Assembly (NCBI GenBank): GCA_031286585.1
Contig: JAITUC010000009.1
Location: 124,001-188,000, forward strand
Length of the DNA: 64,000 nucleotides
Direction: 5' to 3'
Origin: Delftia acidovorans
Lineage (GTDB): Bacteria > Pseudomonadota > Gammaproteobacteria > Burkholderiales > Burkholderiaceae_C
Within the stretch, counting starts at the first letter, position 1. Each line of letters opens with the position of its first letter. This document shows positions 51,609 through 59,020 of this stretch, piece by piece. The translations under genes and the position numbers were made by a program. The notes below the pieces were generated by a model, which saw nothing but the letters and a program-made list of their open reading frames with translations, searched no databases and had not been told where the DNA came from.

Positions 51609-52766
51609 TCAGGGCGCCTGGCGGCCCTTGAGCTGCAGGTCGGCGAAGTCGCCGTTGTCCTGCGTCAGGCGGATGCGCACGGGCAGGTACTGCAGGGAAG
51701 GCGCCAGCCACAGCGAGGCTTGCTGGTCGTCGCCGGCCGCCGCGATCTTGTCCAGGCGCAGCGCCTGCGTGCTGCCCGAGGGCAGGTCCAGCGTCTCGGT
51801 CTCGCCCACGCGGAAGGTCCAGCGGTCGGCGCGCCGCGCGCTGACGGTGATGAAGCTGATCTGCGTGCCTGCCGGATAGCGCTGCGGCGCCGCCGCCAGC
51901 AGGGCCGACAGCTGCAGGAACACGCTGAGCCGGTCCTGGGCGCCGGGCGCGATGGGGGCATCGGGCGCGCCCGTGCTGAAGTGCGCCAGGTTCTGGTCGA
52001 ACGCCAGTTGCGCCGATTGCTCCTTGCGTGCCTTGTCGTTGAAGCGGCTGGGCTCCAGGCCCCTGTCCGTGATGCGGCCTTCACTGGTTTGCGAGCGCGA
52101 TCCCAGCAGGAACAGGCTGACTTCCTGGCTGGCTTGGTACTGGCCGTTGGCATGGCGCCAGACCAGCTCGGCGCTGGCCGAGTAGTTGAAGCGCTTGGCC
52201 TGGCCCGTGACGGCGAACGACAGCCGCGCGGGGTCGGGCAGTTGCACGGGCACGGGGGCGTCGGAGGCCAGCGGCGTGCCGTCGGGCGAAGTGATGGCCA
52301 TGCCCTGGGCAGTGCCGGCCGAGGGAGCGGGCGGTGCTTCGGGTTCGGGCTTGGGCGCAGGCGGCGCCGGTGGTGCGGCCGGGGCTGGCCCGCTGCCGGC
52401 AACGGCGGTTTCCGATGCGTCCGAAGCGTCCGATGCGGCAGGCCCCGGCGCCGCGGCCACCGGCAAGGGCTCCACGGTTTCGCGGATGGGCGTGTCCAGC
52501 GGCTCGGGCGCGGCGGAGGGCTGGCGCTGGATCTTGGGGCGGGGCCGGGGCTGCGGCTTGGGGGCAGGCGCCTCCGATGCGGGGACGGGCGCCGCAGGCG
52601 GGGGGGCAAGTGGCTCGGGCAGGGACAGCGCCCGCGTCTGCATGGCCGCCACCTCGGTGTGCGGCGCCGACACCTGGCTCCACAGCGGCAGGCCCAGCAG
52701 GGCCAGGGCGTGTACGCCCAGCACCACGGCGGTGAGGGCGGGCAGGGCGCGCTGGCGTAGGCTCAT
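51609..52766 (-). CDS. DUF3108 domain protein with TonB-like Pro-rich N-terminus
   Basis: A 385-residue protein. An N-terminal membrane anchor (LPALTAVVLGVHALALLGLPL) is followed by about 150 residues very rich in Pro, Ala and Lys, resembling the periplasm-spanning part of TonB. From about residue 180 comes a DUF3108 domain, a beta-rich periplasmic module (LSFAVTGQAKRFNYSASAEL, QDRLSVFLQLSALLAA, TWRVGETETLDLPSG-like segment). The function is unknown; the layout suggests an inner-membrane protein reaching across the periplasm. Confidence 0.82.
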   Translation of the reverse strand: MSLRQRALPALTAVVLGVHALALLGLPLWSQVSAPHTEVAAMQTRALSLPEPLAPPPAAPVPASEAPAPKPQPRPRPKIQRQPSAAPEPLDTPIRETVEPLPVAAAPGPAASDASDASETAVAGSGPAPAAPPAPPAPKPEPEAPPAPSAGTAQGMAITSPDGTPLASDAPVPVQLPDPARLSFAVTGQAKRFNYSASAELVWRHANGQYQASQEVSLFLLGSRSQTSEGRITDRGLEPSRFNDKARKEQSAQLAFDQNLAHFSTGAPDAPIAPGAQDRLSVFLQLSALLAAAPQRYPAGTQISFITVSARRADRWTFRVGETETLDLPSGSTQALRLDKIAAAGDDQQASLWLAPSLQYLPVRIRLTQDNGDFADLQLKGRQAP

Positions 52767-52797
52767 GTCAGTTATCCATAGTGCTGCGCGCCACCCA

Positions 52798-52907
52798 CAG
52801 CCCATGAAACCGGCGCGGCCCAAGGCCAGGGACAGCGAGCAAGGGCCGCCCCGCAGCGAGGCTGTCGTCCCCCTTCCAGGGGGAAGGCGCGAAGCGACTC
52901 AGGGGGT
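52798..52907 (-). repeat. Dispersed 3'-end repeat, copy A
   Basis: Read on the minus strand it opens CCCCCTGAGTCGCTTCGCG about a dozen bases after the IclR stop. It contains the hairpin TCCCCC-TGGAA-GGGGGA and continues with a GCGGGGCGGCCC block and GCCGCGCCGGTTT. Blocks recur in the same order in copy B behind another gene. A role at transcript ends is plausible. Confidence 0.65.
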
Positions 52908-52918
52908 GTAGCTTCATC

Positions 52919-53698
52919 TCAGGCGTTCCAGCCCAGGTCCTGGGACAGCCGGGCGCAGGCCTCGCGCAGCGGCGCGTCGATGGCGCCGCCGTATTCCGGG
53001 TCGAAGGTGGCAATCGAGCCCAGCGTGGTCAGGCCCAGCACGATATGGCCCGAGGAGTCGAAGACCGGCGTGCAGAAGGCCACGATGCCGGGCAGCACGG
53101 TATCGACCACGCGGGCGGTGCCGCGCTCGCGCACCTCGGCCAGCATGGCGTCTATGGCCTCGGGGGTGAGGGGCAGGTCCTTGCGCTGGATGCGGCGGGC
53201 CTTGTCCACTTCGGGCTCCAGCAGCGGGGCCGTGACCTCGCGCGGCAGCCAGGCCGCGAAGCAGCGCCCGGTGGCCGAGGCCAGCATGGGCATGACGTCG
53301 CCCAGGCGCAGGTTGGCGGTGACCGACTGCGCGCTTTCCTCCCAGTGCACGATGGTCGGCCCGTGGTTGCCCCAGACGGCGATGGCCGCCGTGTGGTGGA
53401 TGCGCTCCATGAGCGCGGGCATGCGTTCGCGCGCCAGCCGCACGGGGTCCAGGCGGGCCAGCGCGGCCAAGCCCAGCTTGAGTGAGGCCGGGCCCAGGTC
53501 GTAGCGTGAGGTGCGCGCGTCCTGGGTGACCAGGCCGATGCGCTGAAAGCTCACGAGGTAGCGGTGGGCCTTGGCGGCGCTCATGCCGGCGTCGGACGCC
53601 AGGTCCTTGAGCATCTGCGGGCCCCGGGCGCGCGTCAGCGCCTCCAGCAATGCAAAACCGACCTCGACCGATTGAATCCCTGCGCGTTCCTTGTCCAT
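52919..53698 (-). CDS. IclR-family transcriptional regulator
   Basis: A 259-residue regulator with an N-terminal winged helix-turn-helix (SVEVGFALLEALTRARGPQM, then LASDAGMSAAKAHRYLVSFQ) and a C-terminal GAF-like effector domain (SATGRCFAAWLP, VDTVLPGIVAFCTPVFDSSG, GLTTLGSIATFDP). It diverges from the fumarylacetoacetate-hydrolase-family gene, and a perfect AT-rich palindrome lies between them. It most likely represses or activates that operon in response to an aromatic or keto-acid degradation intermediate. Directly behind its stop lies a dispersed repeat. Confidence 0.9.
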   Translation of the reverse strand: MDKERAGIQSVEVGFALLEALTRARGPQMLKDLASDAGMSAAKAHRYLVSFQRIGLVTQDARTSRYDLGPASLKLGLAALARLDPVRLARERMPALMERIHHTAAIAVWGNHGPTIVHWEESAQSVTANLRLGDVMPMLASATGRCFAAWLPREVTAPLLEPEVDKARRIQRKDLPLTPEAIDAMLAEVRERGTARVVDTVLPGIVAFCTPVFDSSGHIVLGLTTLGSIATFDPEYGGAIDAPLREACARLSQDLGWNA

Positions 53699-53722
53699 TG
53701 CAATAGAATTTGGTTTTGTTTA

Positions 53723-53738
53723 GTTAAATCAATTTAAC
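53723..53738. promoter_or_regulatory. Candidate IclR operator
   Basis: GTTAAAT-CA-ATTTAAC is a perfect palindrome in a conspicuously AT-rich tract. It lies 25 bases upstream of the IclR start and 86 bases upstream of the FAH gene start. AT-rich inverted repeats of this size are typical IclR-family sites. Confidence 0.6.
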
Positions 53739-53823
53739 TTATCGTAATTCGTGGCTGCGTCGCCATGGGTATCCAGGCCGCTGCCCGGAGCCGTGGCGCG
53801 CGGCGGCGGCACGGGGGAGCAGC

Positions 53824-54846
53824 ATGAAACTTGCCACATACAAGGACGGATCACGGGACGGGCAACTGGTCGTGGTGTCACGCGACCTGAGCCAGGCCCA
53901 TTATGCGACCGGCATAGCGAGCCGCCTGCAGCAGGTGCTCGACGACTGGAGCTACATGGCGCCCCAGCTGCAGGACCTGTACCACCAGCTCAACAGCGGC
54001 AAGGCGGTCCATGCCTTTGCCTTTGACCCGCGCCAGTGCATGGCGCCGCTGCCGCGCGCCTACCAGTGGGCCGACGGCTCGGCCTACATCAACCATGTGG
54101 AGCTGGTGCGCCAGGCGCGCGGCGCCGAGGTGCCCGCCAATTTCTACACCGACCCGCTGATGTACCAGGGCGGAAGCGACGATTTCCTGGGCCCCTGCGA
54201 CGATGTGGTGGTGCCCAGCGAGTCCATGGGCATCGACTTCGAGGCCGAGATCGCCGTCATCACCGCCGACGTGCCCATGGGCGCCACGCCCGAGCGTGCG
54301 CTGGGCGGCGTGCGCCTGGTCATGCTGGCCAACGACGTGAGCCTGCGCAACCTGATCCCCAATGAACTGTCCAAGGGCTTCGGCTTTTTCCAGTCCAAGC
54401 CCGCCACGGCCTTCAGCCCCGTGGCCGTGACGCTGGACGAGCTGGGCGACGCCTGGAGGGGAGGCCGCCTGCACCTGACGCTGCAGTCCACCTGGAACGG
54501 CCGCAAGGTCGGCATGTGCGATGCGGGCGAGGACATGAGCTTTCATTTCGGCCAGCTCATCGCCCATATCTGCAAGACGCGCAATGTGCGCGCCGGCTCC
54601 ATCGTGGGCAGCGGCACCGTGAGCAACAAGGGCGTGGAAAGCGGCAAGGGCAAGAACCGGCGCATGGAGTGGCCCAAGGGCTACAGCTGCATTGCGGAGA
54701 AGCGCTGCATAGAGACCATCCAGGACGGCGCGCCCAAGACCGAGTTCATGCGCTTCGGCGACACGATCCGCATCGAGATGAAGGGCAAGGACGGCCAGAG
54801 CATCTTCGGCGCCATCGACCAGAACATCGTCGAGCCCGCCGAATGA
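53824..54846 (+). CDS. Fumarylacetoacetate hydrolase family protein
   Basis: A 340-residue enzyme of the FAH superfamily, which hydrolyses, hydrates or decarboxylates keto-acids in aromatic or sugar-acid breakdown. The metal-binding residues lie in SMGIDFEAEIAVIT and VMLANDVSLRNLI. The QSKPATAFSPVAVTLDELG segment and GSIVGSGTVSNKG, near the C-terminus, mark the active-site rim. The N-terminal domain is present. It starts the operon controlled by the adjacent IclR regulator and overlaps the next gene (ATGA). The substrate is not evident. Confidence 0.9.
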   Translation: MKLATYKDGSRDGQLVVVSRDLSQAHYATGIASRLQQVLDDWSYMAPQLQDLYHQLNSGKAVHAFAFDPRQCMAPLPRAYQWADGSAYINHVELVRQARGAEVPANFYTDPLMYQGGSDDFLGPCDDVVVPSESMGIDFEAEIAVITADVPMGATPERALGGVRLVMLANDVSLRNLIPNELSKGFGFFQSKPATAFSPVAVTLDELGDAWRGGRLHLTLQSTWNGRKVGMCDAGEDMSFHFGQLIAHICKTRNVRAGSIVGSGTVSNKGVESGKGKNRRMEWPKGYSCIAEKRCIETIQDGAPKTEFMRFGDTIRIEMKGKDGQSIFGAIDQNIVEPAE

Positions 54847-55856
54847 GCCGCGTTTGCACCCCCTGGTGGCGCGTGGCCGGCAGGTCGCTGCGCGCCGGCC
54901 TGGCCGCGCTGGCGCTGTCGCCGCTGGCTGGGGCATTCGCGGCGGCCCCGGCCGCGGACCCCGTCACCTGCCCGCCCGAGGCGCGCATGCCCAGCCCGGA
55001 CGAGATCCGTGCCATGCAGCGCAAGGCGCAGGACCGCGGGCTGCTGTGGCGCATCGAGCACCGGGGCCGCACCAGCTGGCTCTACGGGACCATGCATGCG
55101 GCCAAGCTCGACTGGAGCGTGCCCGGCCCCACGGTGTCGGACGCGCTGCGCGCCTCCGACAGCCTGGCGCTGGAGCTGAACATCCTCGATCCCGAGGTCA
55201 TGAAGGTCTTGTTCGCGGGCATGCAGGCGCGCCCTGATGCGCCGCCGCTGCGCGGCGATCTCCAGCGCCGGCTGGAGGAGCAAAGGCGCCTGGCCTGCGC
55301 CGCCCCCGAGCTGGCCCTGCTGCGCCCCGACGCCCAGGTGATCTCCCTGTTGTCGCTGGCCGGCCGCAGCGAGGGGCTGGACGCGGCCTACGGCATCGAT
55401 TTCTCGCTGGCCGGCGTGGCGCTGGCACTGGGCAAGCCCGTGCTGTCGCTGGAGACGCCCGAGCTGCAACTGCGCGAGCTGGTCTCGGACGACCCCGCGC
55501 GCGTGGCCGAGACGGTGGAGTCCGGCCTGCGCCAGCTGGAAAGCGGCATTGCCTCCCAGAAGCTGGGGCTGATCGCACGCGTCTGGGCCGATGGCCGCAT
55601 CCATCTGCTGGAAAGCCTGCCCGACTGGTGCGACTGCATGGCCAATGCCGCCGAGCGCGCCGACTACGACCGCATGGTCTATGGCCGCAACCCCGGCCTG
55701 GCGCGCGAAGTGGCGCGGCAGATCCGCTCCGGCCGCAGCGTGTTCGCCGCCGTGGGCGCCCTGCACATGGTGGGCACGCGCGGCCTGCCGGCGCGGCTGG
55801 CGGCCCAGGGCTTCAAGGTGCAGCGCGTGGAGTTCCCCGCAGCCAGCCCGCCCTGA
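54843..55856 (+). CDS. TraB/GumN family protein
   Basis: A 337-residue exported protein of the TraB/GumN family, related to Tiki-type proteases; in bacteria the role is mostly unknown. It has an N-terminal Arg-rich signal (SLRAGLAALALSPLAGAFAAA), the family motif TSWLYGTMHAAK near residue 80, and a second conserved part FAAVGALHMVG with the His near the C-terminus. Its start overlaps the FAH stop. It seems unrelated in function to its operon neighbours. Confidence 0.85.
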   Translation: MSRVCTPWWRVAGRSLRAGLAALALSPLAGAFAAAPAADPVTCPPEARMPSPDEIRAMQRKAQDRGLLWRIEHRGRTSWLYGTMHAAKLDWSVPGPTVSDALRASDSLALELNILDPEVMKVLFAGMQARPDAPPLRGDLQRRLEEQRRLACAAPELALLRPDAQVISLLSLAGRSEGLDAAYGIDFSLAGVALALGKPVLSLETPELQLRELVSDDPARVAETVESGLRQLESGIASQKLGLIARVWADGRIHLLESLPDWCDCMANAAERADYDRMVYGRNPGLAREVARQIRSGRSVFAAVGALHMVGTRGLPARLAAQGFKVQRVEFPAASPP

Positions 55857-55937
55857 AACACACGGCCGCCGCCTCCATGAACAAGAGCAACAGGGCGCGG
55901 CCAGGAACCATCCACACCCACCCCACAGGAGACAACA

Positions 55938-56912
55938 ATGGACCGTAGACAATTCCTGGCCGCCGTGGCGGCCTCATCGGCCGGCATGGCCGCGCCCTTG
56001 GCACAGGCGCAGGACTGGCCCGCCAACAACATCCGCTGGGTCGTGCCCTATCCGCCCGGCGGCGGCACCGACGTGCTGGCGCGCACCGTGGCCGAGGCCA
56101 TGCGCCAGACGCTGAACCAGACCATCGTGGTGGACAACCGCCCCGGCGCCTCCACCAACATCGGCGCCCAGATCGTGGCCACGGCCAAGCCCGACGGCTA
56201 CACCATCATGTCGGCCGACAACGCCGTGCTGGCCTACAACGAGCACCTGTTCAGCAAGCTGTCCTTCAACCCCGAAAAGGACTTCACCTACATCGGCGGC
56301 ATCAGCCGCTTCCCGATGGCGCTGGTGGTGAACCCCAACTTCGAGGCCAAGACCTTCAAGGAATTCCTGGCCTACGTGAAGGCGCATCCGGGCCAGGTCA
56401 ACTACGCCTCGCCCGGCAACGGCTCGCCCCACCACCTGGCCATGGAGATGTTCAAGAACCGCACGGGCACCTTCCTGACGCACATCCCCTATCGCGGCGC
56501 GGCGCCTGCGCTGGCCGACGTGATGGGCGGCCAGGTGCCCTGCATGTTCCTGGACCTGGCTTCGGGCCTGCCCGTGATCCAGTCGGGCAAGGTGCGCGCC
56601 CTGGCCATCGGCACGGGCAAGCGCGTGCCCGGCCTGCCCGAGCTGCCCACGCTGGCCGAGGTCGGCGTGCCCGATACCGAGGTCTATGCCTTCCAGGGCA
56701 TCCTGGGCCCCGCCAAGATGCCCCCCGCCGTGGTGCAGCGCCTGAACGCCGAGCTCAACAAGGCCCTGGCCAACCCCGCCGTGGTCAAGCGCATGCAGGA
56801 CTTCGGCATGGAGGCGCTGCCCGGCACGCCCGAGCAGTTCCTGGCCATGTCGCGCGCGGAATCCAAGCGCTGGGGCGCCATCATCAAGAGCGCGGGCGTG
56901 AAGCTGGACTGA
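55938..56912 (+). CDS. Bug-family (TctC-like) periplasmic substrate-binding protein
   Basis: A 324-residue exported binding protein of the tripartite tricarboxylate family. The signal sequence begins MDRRQFLAAVAASSAG (twin-arginine-like) and ends near AQAQ. The hallmarks VPYPPGGGTDVLART and RPGASTNIGAQ follow, then YASPGNGSPHHLAMEMF, the ligand loop. AGGAG lies well placed before the ATG. It is likely co-transcribed with the FAH-family gene and may capture an organic acid degraded by it. A dispersed repeat starts at the base after its stop codon. Confidence 0.9.
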   Translation: MDRRQFLAAVAASSAGMAAPLAQAQDWPANNIRWVVPYPPGGGTDVLARTVAEAMRQTLNQTIVVDNRPGASTNIGAQIVATAKPDGYTIMSADNAVLAYNEHLFSKLSFNPEKDFTYIGGISRFPMALVVNPNFEAKTFKEFLAYVKAHPGQVNYASPGNGSPHHLAMEMFKNRTGTFLTHIPYRGAAPALADVMGGQVPCMFLDLASGLPVIQSGKVRALAIGTGKRVPGLPELPTLAEVGVPDTEVYAFQGILGPAKMPPAVVQRLNAELNKALANPAVVKRMQDFGMEALPGTPEQFLAMSRAESKRWGAIIKSAGVKLD

Positions 56913-57064
56913 CCCCCTGAGGCGCTGCGCGCCTTCCCGTTGCACGGCGCCCTTCTCGCTTCGCGAAGGGGGGCGTACGGGCAGCCGTCGACACCCTCGG
57001 TGCGGGGCGGCGCGGCCGGCCCAGGCCCTTCCTCGGTGTCTCTGGGTCGGGCCGTGGCGGTTTT
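56913..57064 (+). repeat. Dispersed 3'-end repeat, copy B
   Basis: It begins with CCCCCTGAGGCGCTGCGCG immediately after the Bug stop and includes a hairpin CCCTTC-TCGCTTCGC-GAAGGG. It shares with copy A the ordered blocks CCCCCTGAG, CGCGCCTTCCC, GAAGGGGG, CAGCC, TGCGGGGCGGC and GGGCCG-N-GGCGGTTTT. The rest of the space up to 57137 holds nothing else I recognise. Confidence 0.6.
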
Positions 57065-57137
57065 GGGGGAGGCGCCCGGCTTTGATCTGATGCGCTGGTG
57101 CTGCTTTTTCTGGCGTTCCTGATCGCCAATCCAGCCA

Positions 57138-58892
57138 TCAATCCAGCGCCTTCTGCCTGCGCATGGTGATGAACAGGACGGCCAGGCTGGCGGCGGCGCC
57201 GGCCACGCCCAGGGCGGCGAAGAGGGGGATGCCCCACAGGCGCGGGCCCATGGTCAGCAGGCCGGGGGCCAGGCCGAGGATGAAGGCGCCGGAGACCACG
57301 GCCAGGGCCAGCCGGGTGGCGGCGCGTTCCAGTGCGAGGGAAAGGCGGTCGATGTGGCGTATGTCCAGGTCGGCCTGCACCCGGCCCGAGCGCAGTCTTT
57401 GCATCACCAGCCGCAGGGTGTGCGGCGCGTCGTCGGCCAGTTCCAGCCACTGCGCCATGGCGGCGCGGCGCTGGCGCGCCAGGCTGCGCAGGGAGTAGCG
57501 CTGCAGCAGCTGGGCCTTGACCAGGGGCGTGGCCGTCTGCACCACGTCGAATTGCGGGTCCAGCTGCAGCAGCACCTGGTCGGCCGTGATCAGGGCCTTG
57601 AGCAGCAGCGCCATGTCGGCAGGCAGTGCCACGCCTGTTTCGCGGGCCAGGGCCATGAAGTCCTGCAGGGCGCGGGACATCACCAGGCGGCCGTTGCTGG
57701 CGCCGGGACCATGGCGGGTCACGAAGCGGTCCACGGCGGCTTCGATGCGCGCGGCCGAGGGCGGGGCACGGCCGGGCATTTCGCTTTCGGCCGCCCAGTC
57801 GAGCAGCACGCCCGAGAGGCTGCGGCCATGGCCCTCGACCAGGGCGCGCATCAGGCCCAGCACCTGGCGGCGGCGCTGGGGCGACAGCCGCCCGACCATG
57901 CCGAAGTCGATGAAGCCCACGCGGTTGCCGGGCAGGGCCAGCAGGTTGCCGGGGTGCGGGTCGGCGTGGAACAGGCCGTCGCGCAGCACCATCTGCAAAA
58001 ACGCGCAGGCGCCACGGCGCGCCAGCAGCGGGCCGTCCAGCGCGGGGTCCTCACCCACGGCCGAGGCCGGCACGCCCGGCACGAAGTCCTGCACCAGCAG
58101 GCGCGGCCCGCTCAATGCCCAGTGGATGGCCGGCACGACGATCTCGGGCTGGGCAGCGAAGTGCCGCGCCACGGCATCGCCGTTGTGGGCTTCGACGGTG
58201 AAATCCAGTTCCTCGCGCAGCGACTGGCCCAGCTGGCGCGTGACCTCGCGCGGGCGGTAGCGTGCCAGCTGAGGCCATTGCTCCTGGGCCAGCAGGGCCA
58301 GGTGCTCAAGCAGGCGCAGGTCGGCCTCGATCTGGGGGCGCAGCCCGGGGCGCTGGACCTTCACCACCACTTCGTTGCCGCCAGCGCTGGCCGTATGGGT
58401 GTTTTCGCCGTCGCTCCCGTCTTCTCTGTCTTCCTGGTCTTCAGCCGCAGGCAGCCGCGCGCGGTACACCTGGGCCATGGAGGCCGAGGCCAGGGGCACG
58501 GGGTCGAAATGCGCAAACACCTGGTCGACGGGCAGGCCCAGCGATTGCTCGATCAGCGGCTGGGCCGTTTCCCAGGGCAGGGGGGCGGCGTTGCTGTGCA
58601 GTTGCTGCAGCGCGGCCGTCCATTCGGGCGCGAGCAGGTCCGAGCGCGTGGCCATGATCTGGCCCAGCTTGACGAAGCTCGGCCCCAGGTGTTCAAGGGC
58701 CATGCGCAGGCGCTCGGGGCGGCTGGCATCCAGCGGATGCTCGGGATGGGGCTGGCCGCCGCGCGGCGCGAAGCGGGCCAGGCCCAGCGTGTCGACCAGG
58801 TCGGCCAGCCCGAAGCGCAGCAGCACGCCGACGATTTCCTGCAGCCGGGCACGGTCGCGCACGGCGACCACGGCGGTTTGCAGCATGGGCAT
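57138..58892 (-). CDS. AarF/ABC1/UbiB-family atypical kinase-like protein
   Basis: A 584-residue protein of the ABC1/UbiB family, members of which support ubiquinone biosynthesis as ATPases. The family KxGQ motif is SFVKLGQIMATRSDLL. Next come an A-rich loop (LASASMAQVYRARL) and the catalytic-loop and DFG-like segment HADPHPGNLLAL and GFIDFGMVGRLSP. Two membrane helices lie at the extreme C-terminus (AVVSGAFILGLAPGLL and PLFAALGVAGAAASLAVLF). An acidic insertion (DQEDREDGSDGENT) lies in the middle of the kinase-like domain. It is not near other ubi genes, so it may be a paralogue. Confidence 0.85.
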   Translation of the reverse strand: MPMLQTAVVAVRDRARLQEIVGVLLRFGLADLVDTLGLARFAPRGGQPHPEHPLDASRPERLRMALEHLGPSFVKLGQIMATRSDLLAPEWTAALQQLHSNAAPLPWETAQPLIEQSLGLPVDQVFAHFDPVPLASASMAQVYRARLPAAEDQEDREDGSDGENTHTASAGGNEVVVKVQRPGLRPQIEADLRLLEHLALLAQEQWPQLARYRPREVTRQLGQSLREELDFTVEAHNGDAVARHFAAQPEIVVPAIHWALSGPRLLVQDFVPGVPASAVGEDPALDGPLLARRGACAFLQMVLRDGLFHADPHPGNLLALPGNRVGFIDFGMVGRLSPQRRRQVLGLMRALVEGHGRSLSGVLLDWAAESEMPGRAPPSAARIEAAVDRFVTRHGPGASNGRLVMSRALQDFMALARETGVALPADMALLLKALITADQVLLQLDPQFDVVQTATPLVKAQLLQRYSLRSLARQRRAAMAQWLELADDAPHTLRLVMQRLRSGRVQADLDIRHIDRLSLALERAATRLALAVVSGAFILGLAPGLLTMGPRLWGIPLFAALGVAGAAASLAVLFITMRRQKALD

Positions 58893-59020
58893 CTCCTGTC
58901 AGTGGTGGCAATGCGGTCCATTGTGCCGATGCGCCGGCCGCCCTCGTGCAGGAATCGCCCGCGTATCGCTTGCGTATGGCCCGCCTTGCCTGTGGGCCTC
59001 GTTCGGGCCTTGTCGGTTTT

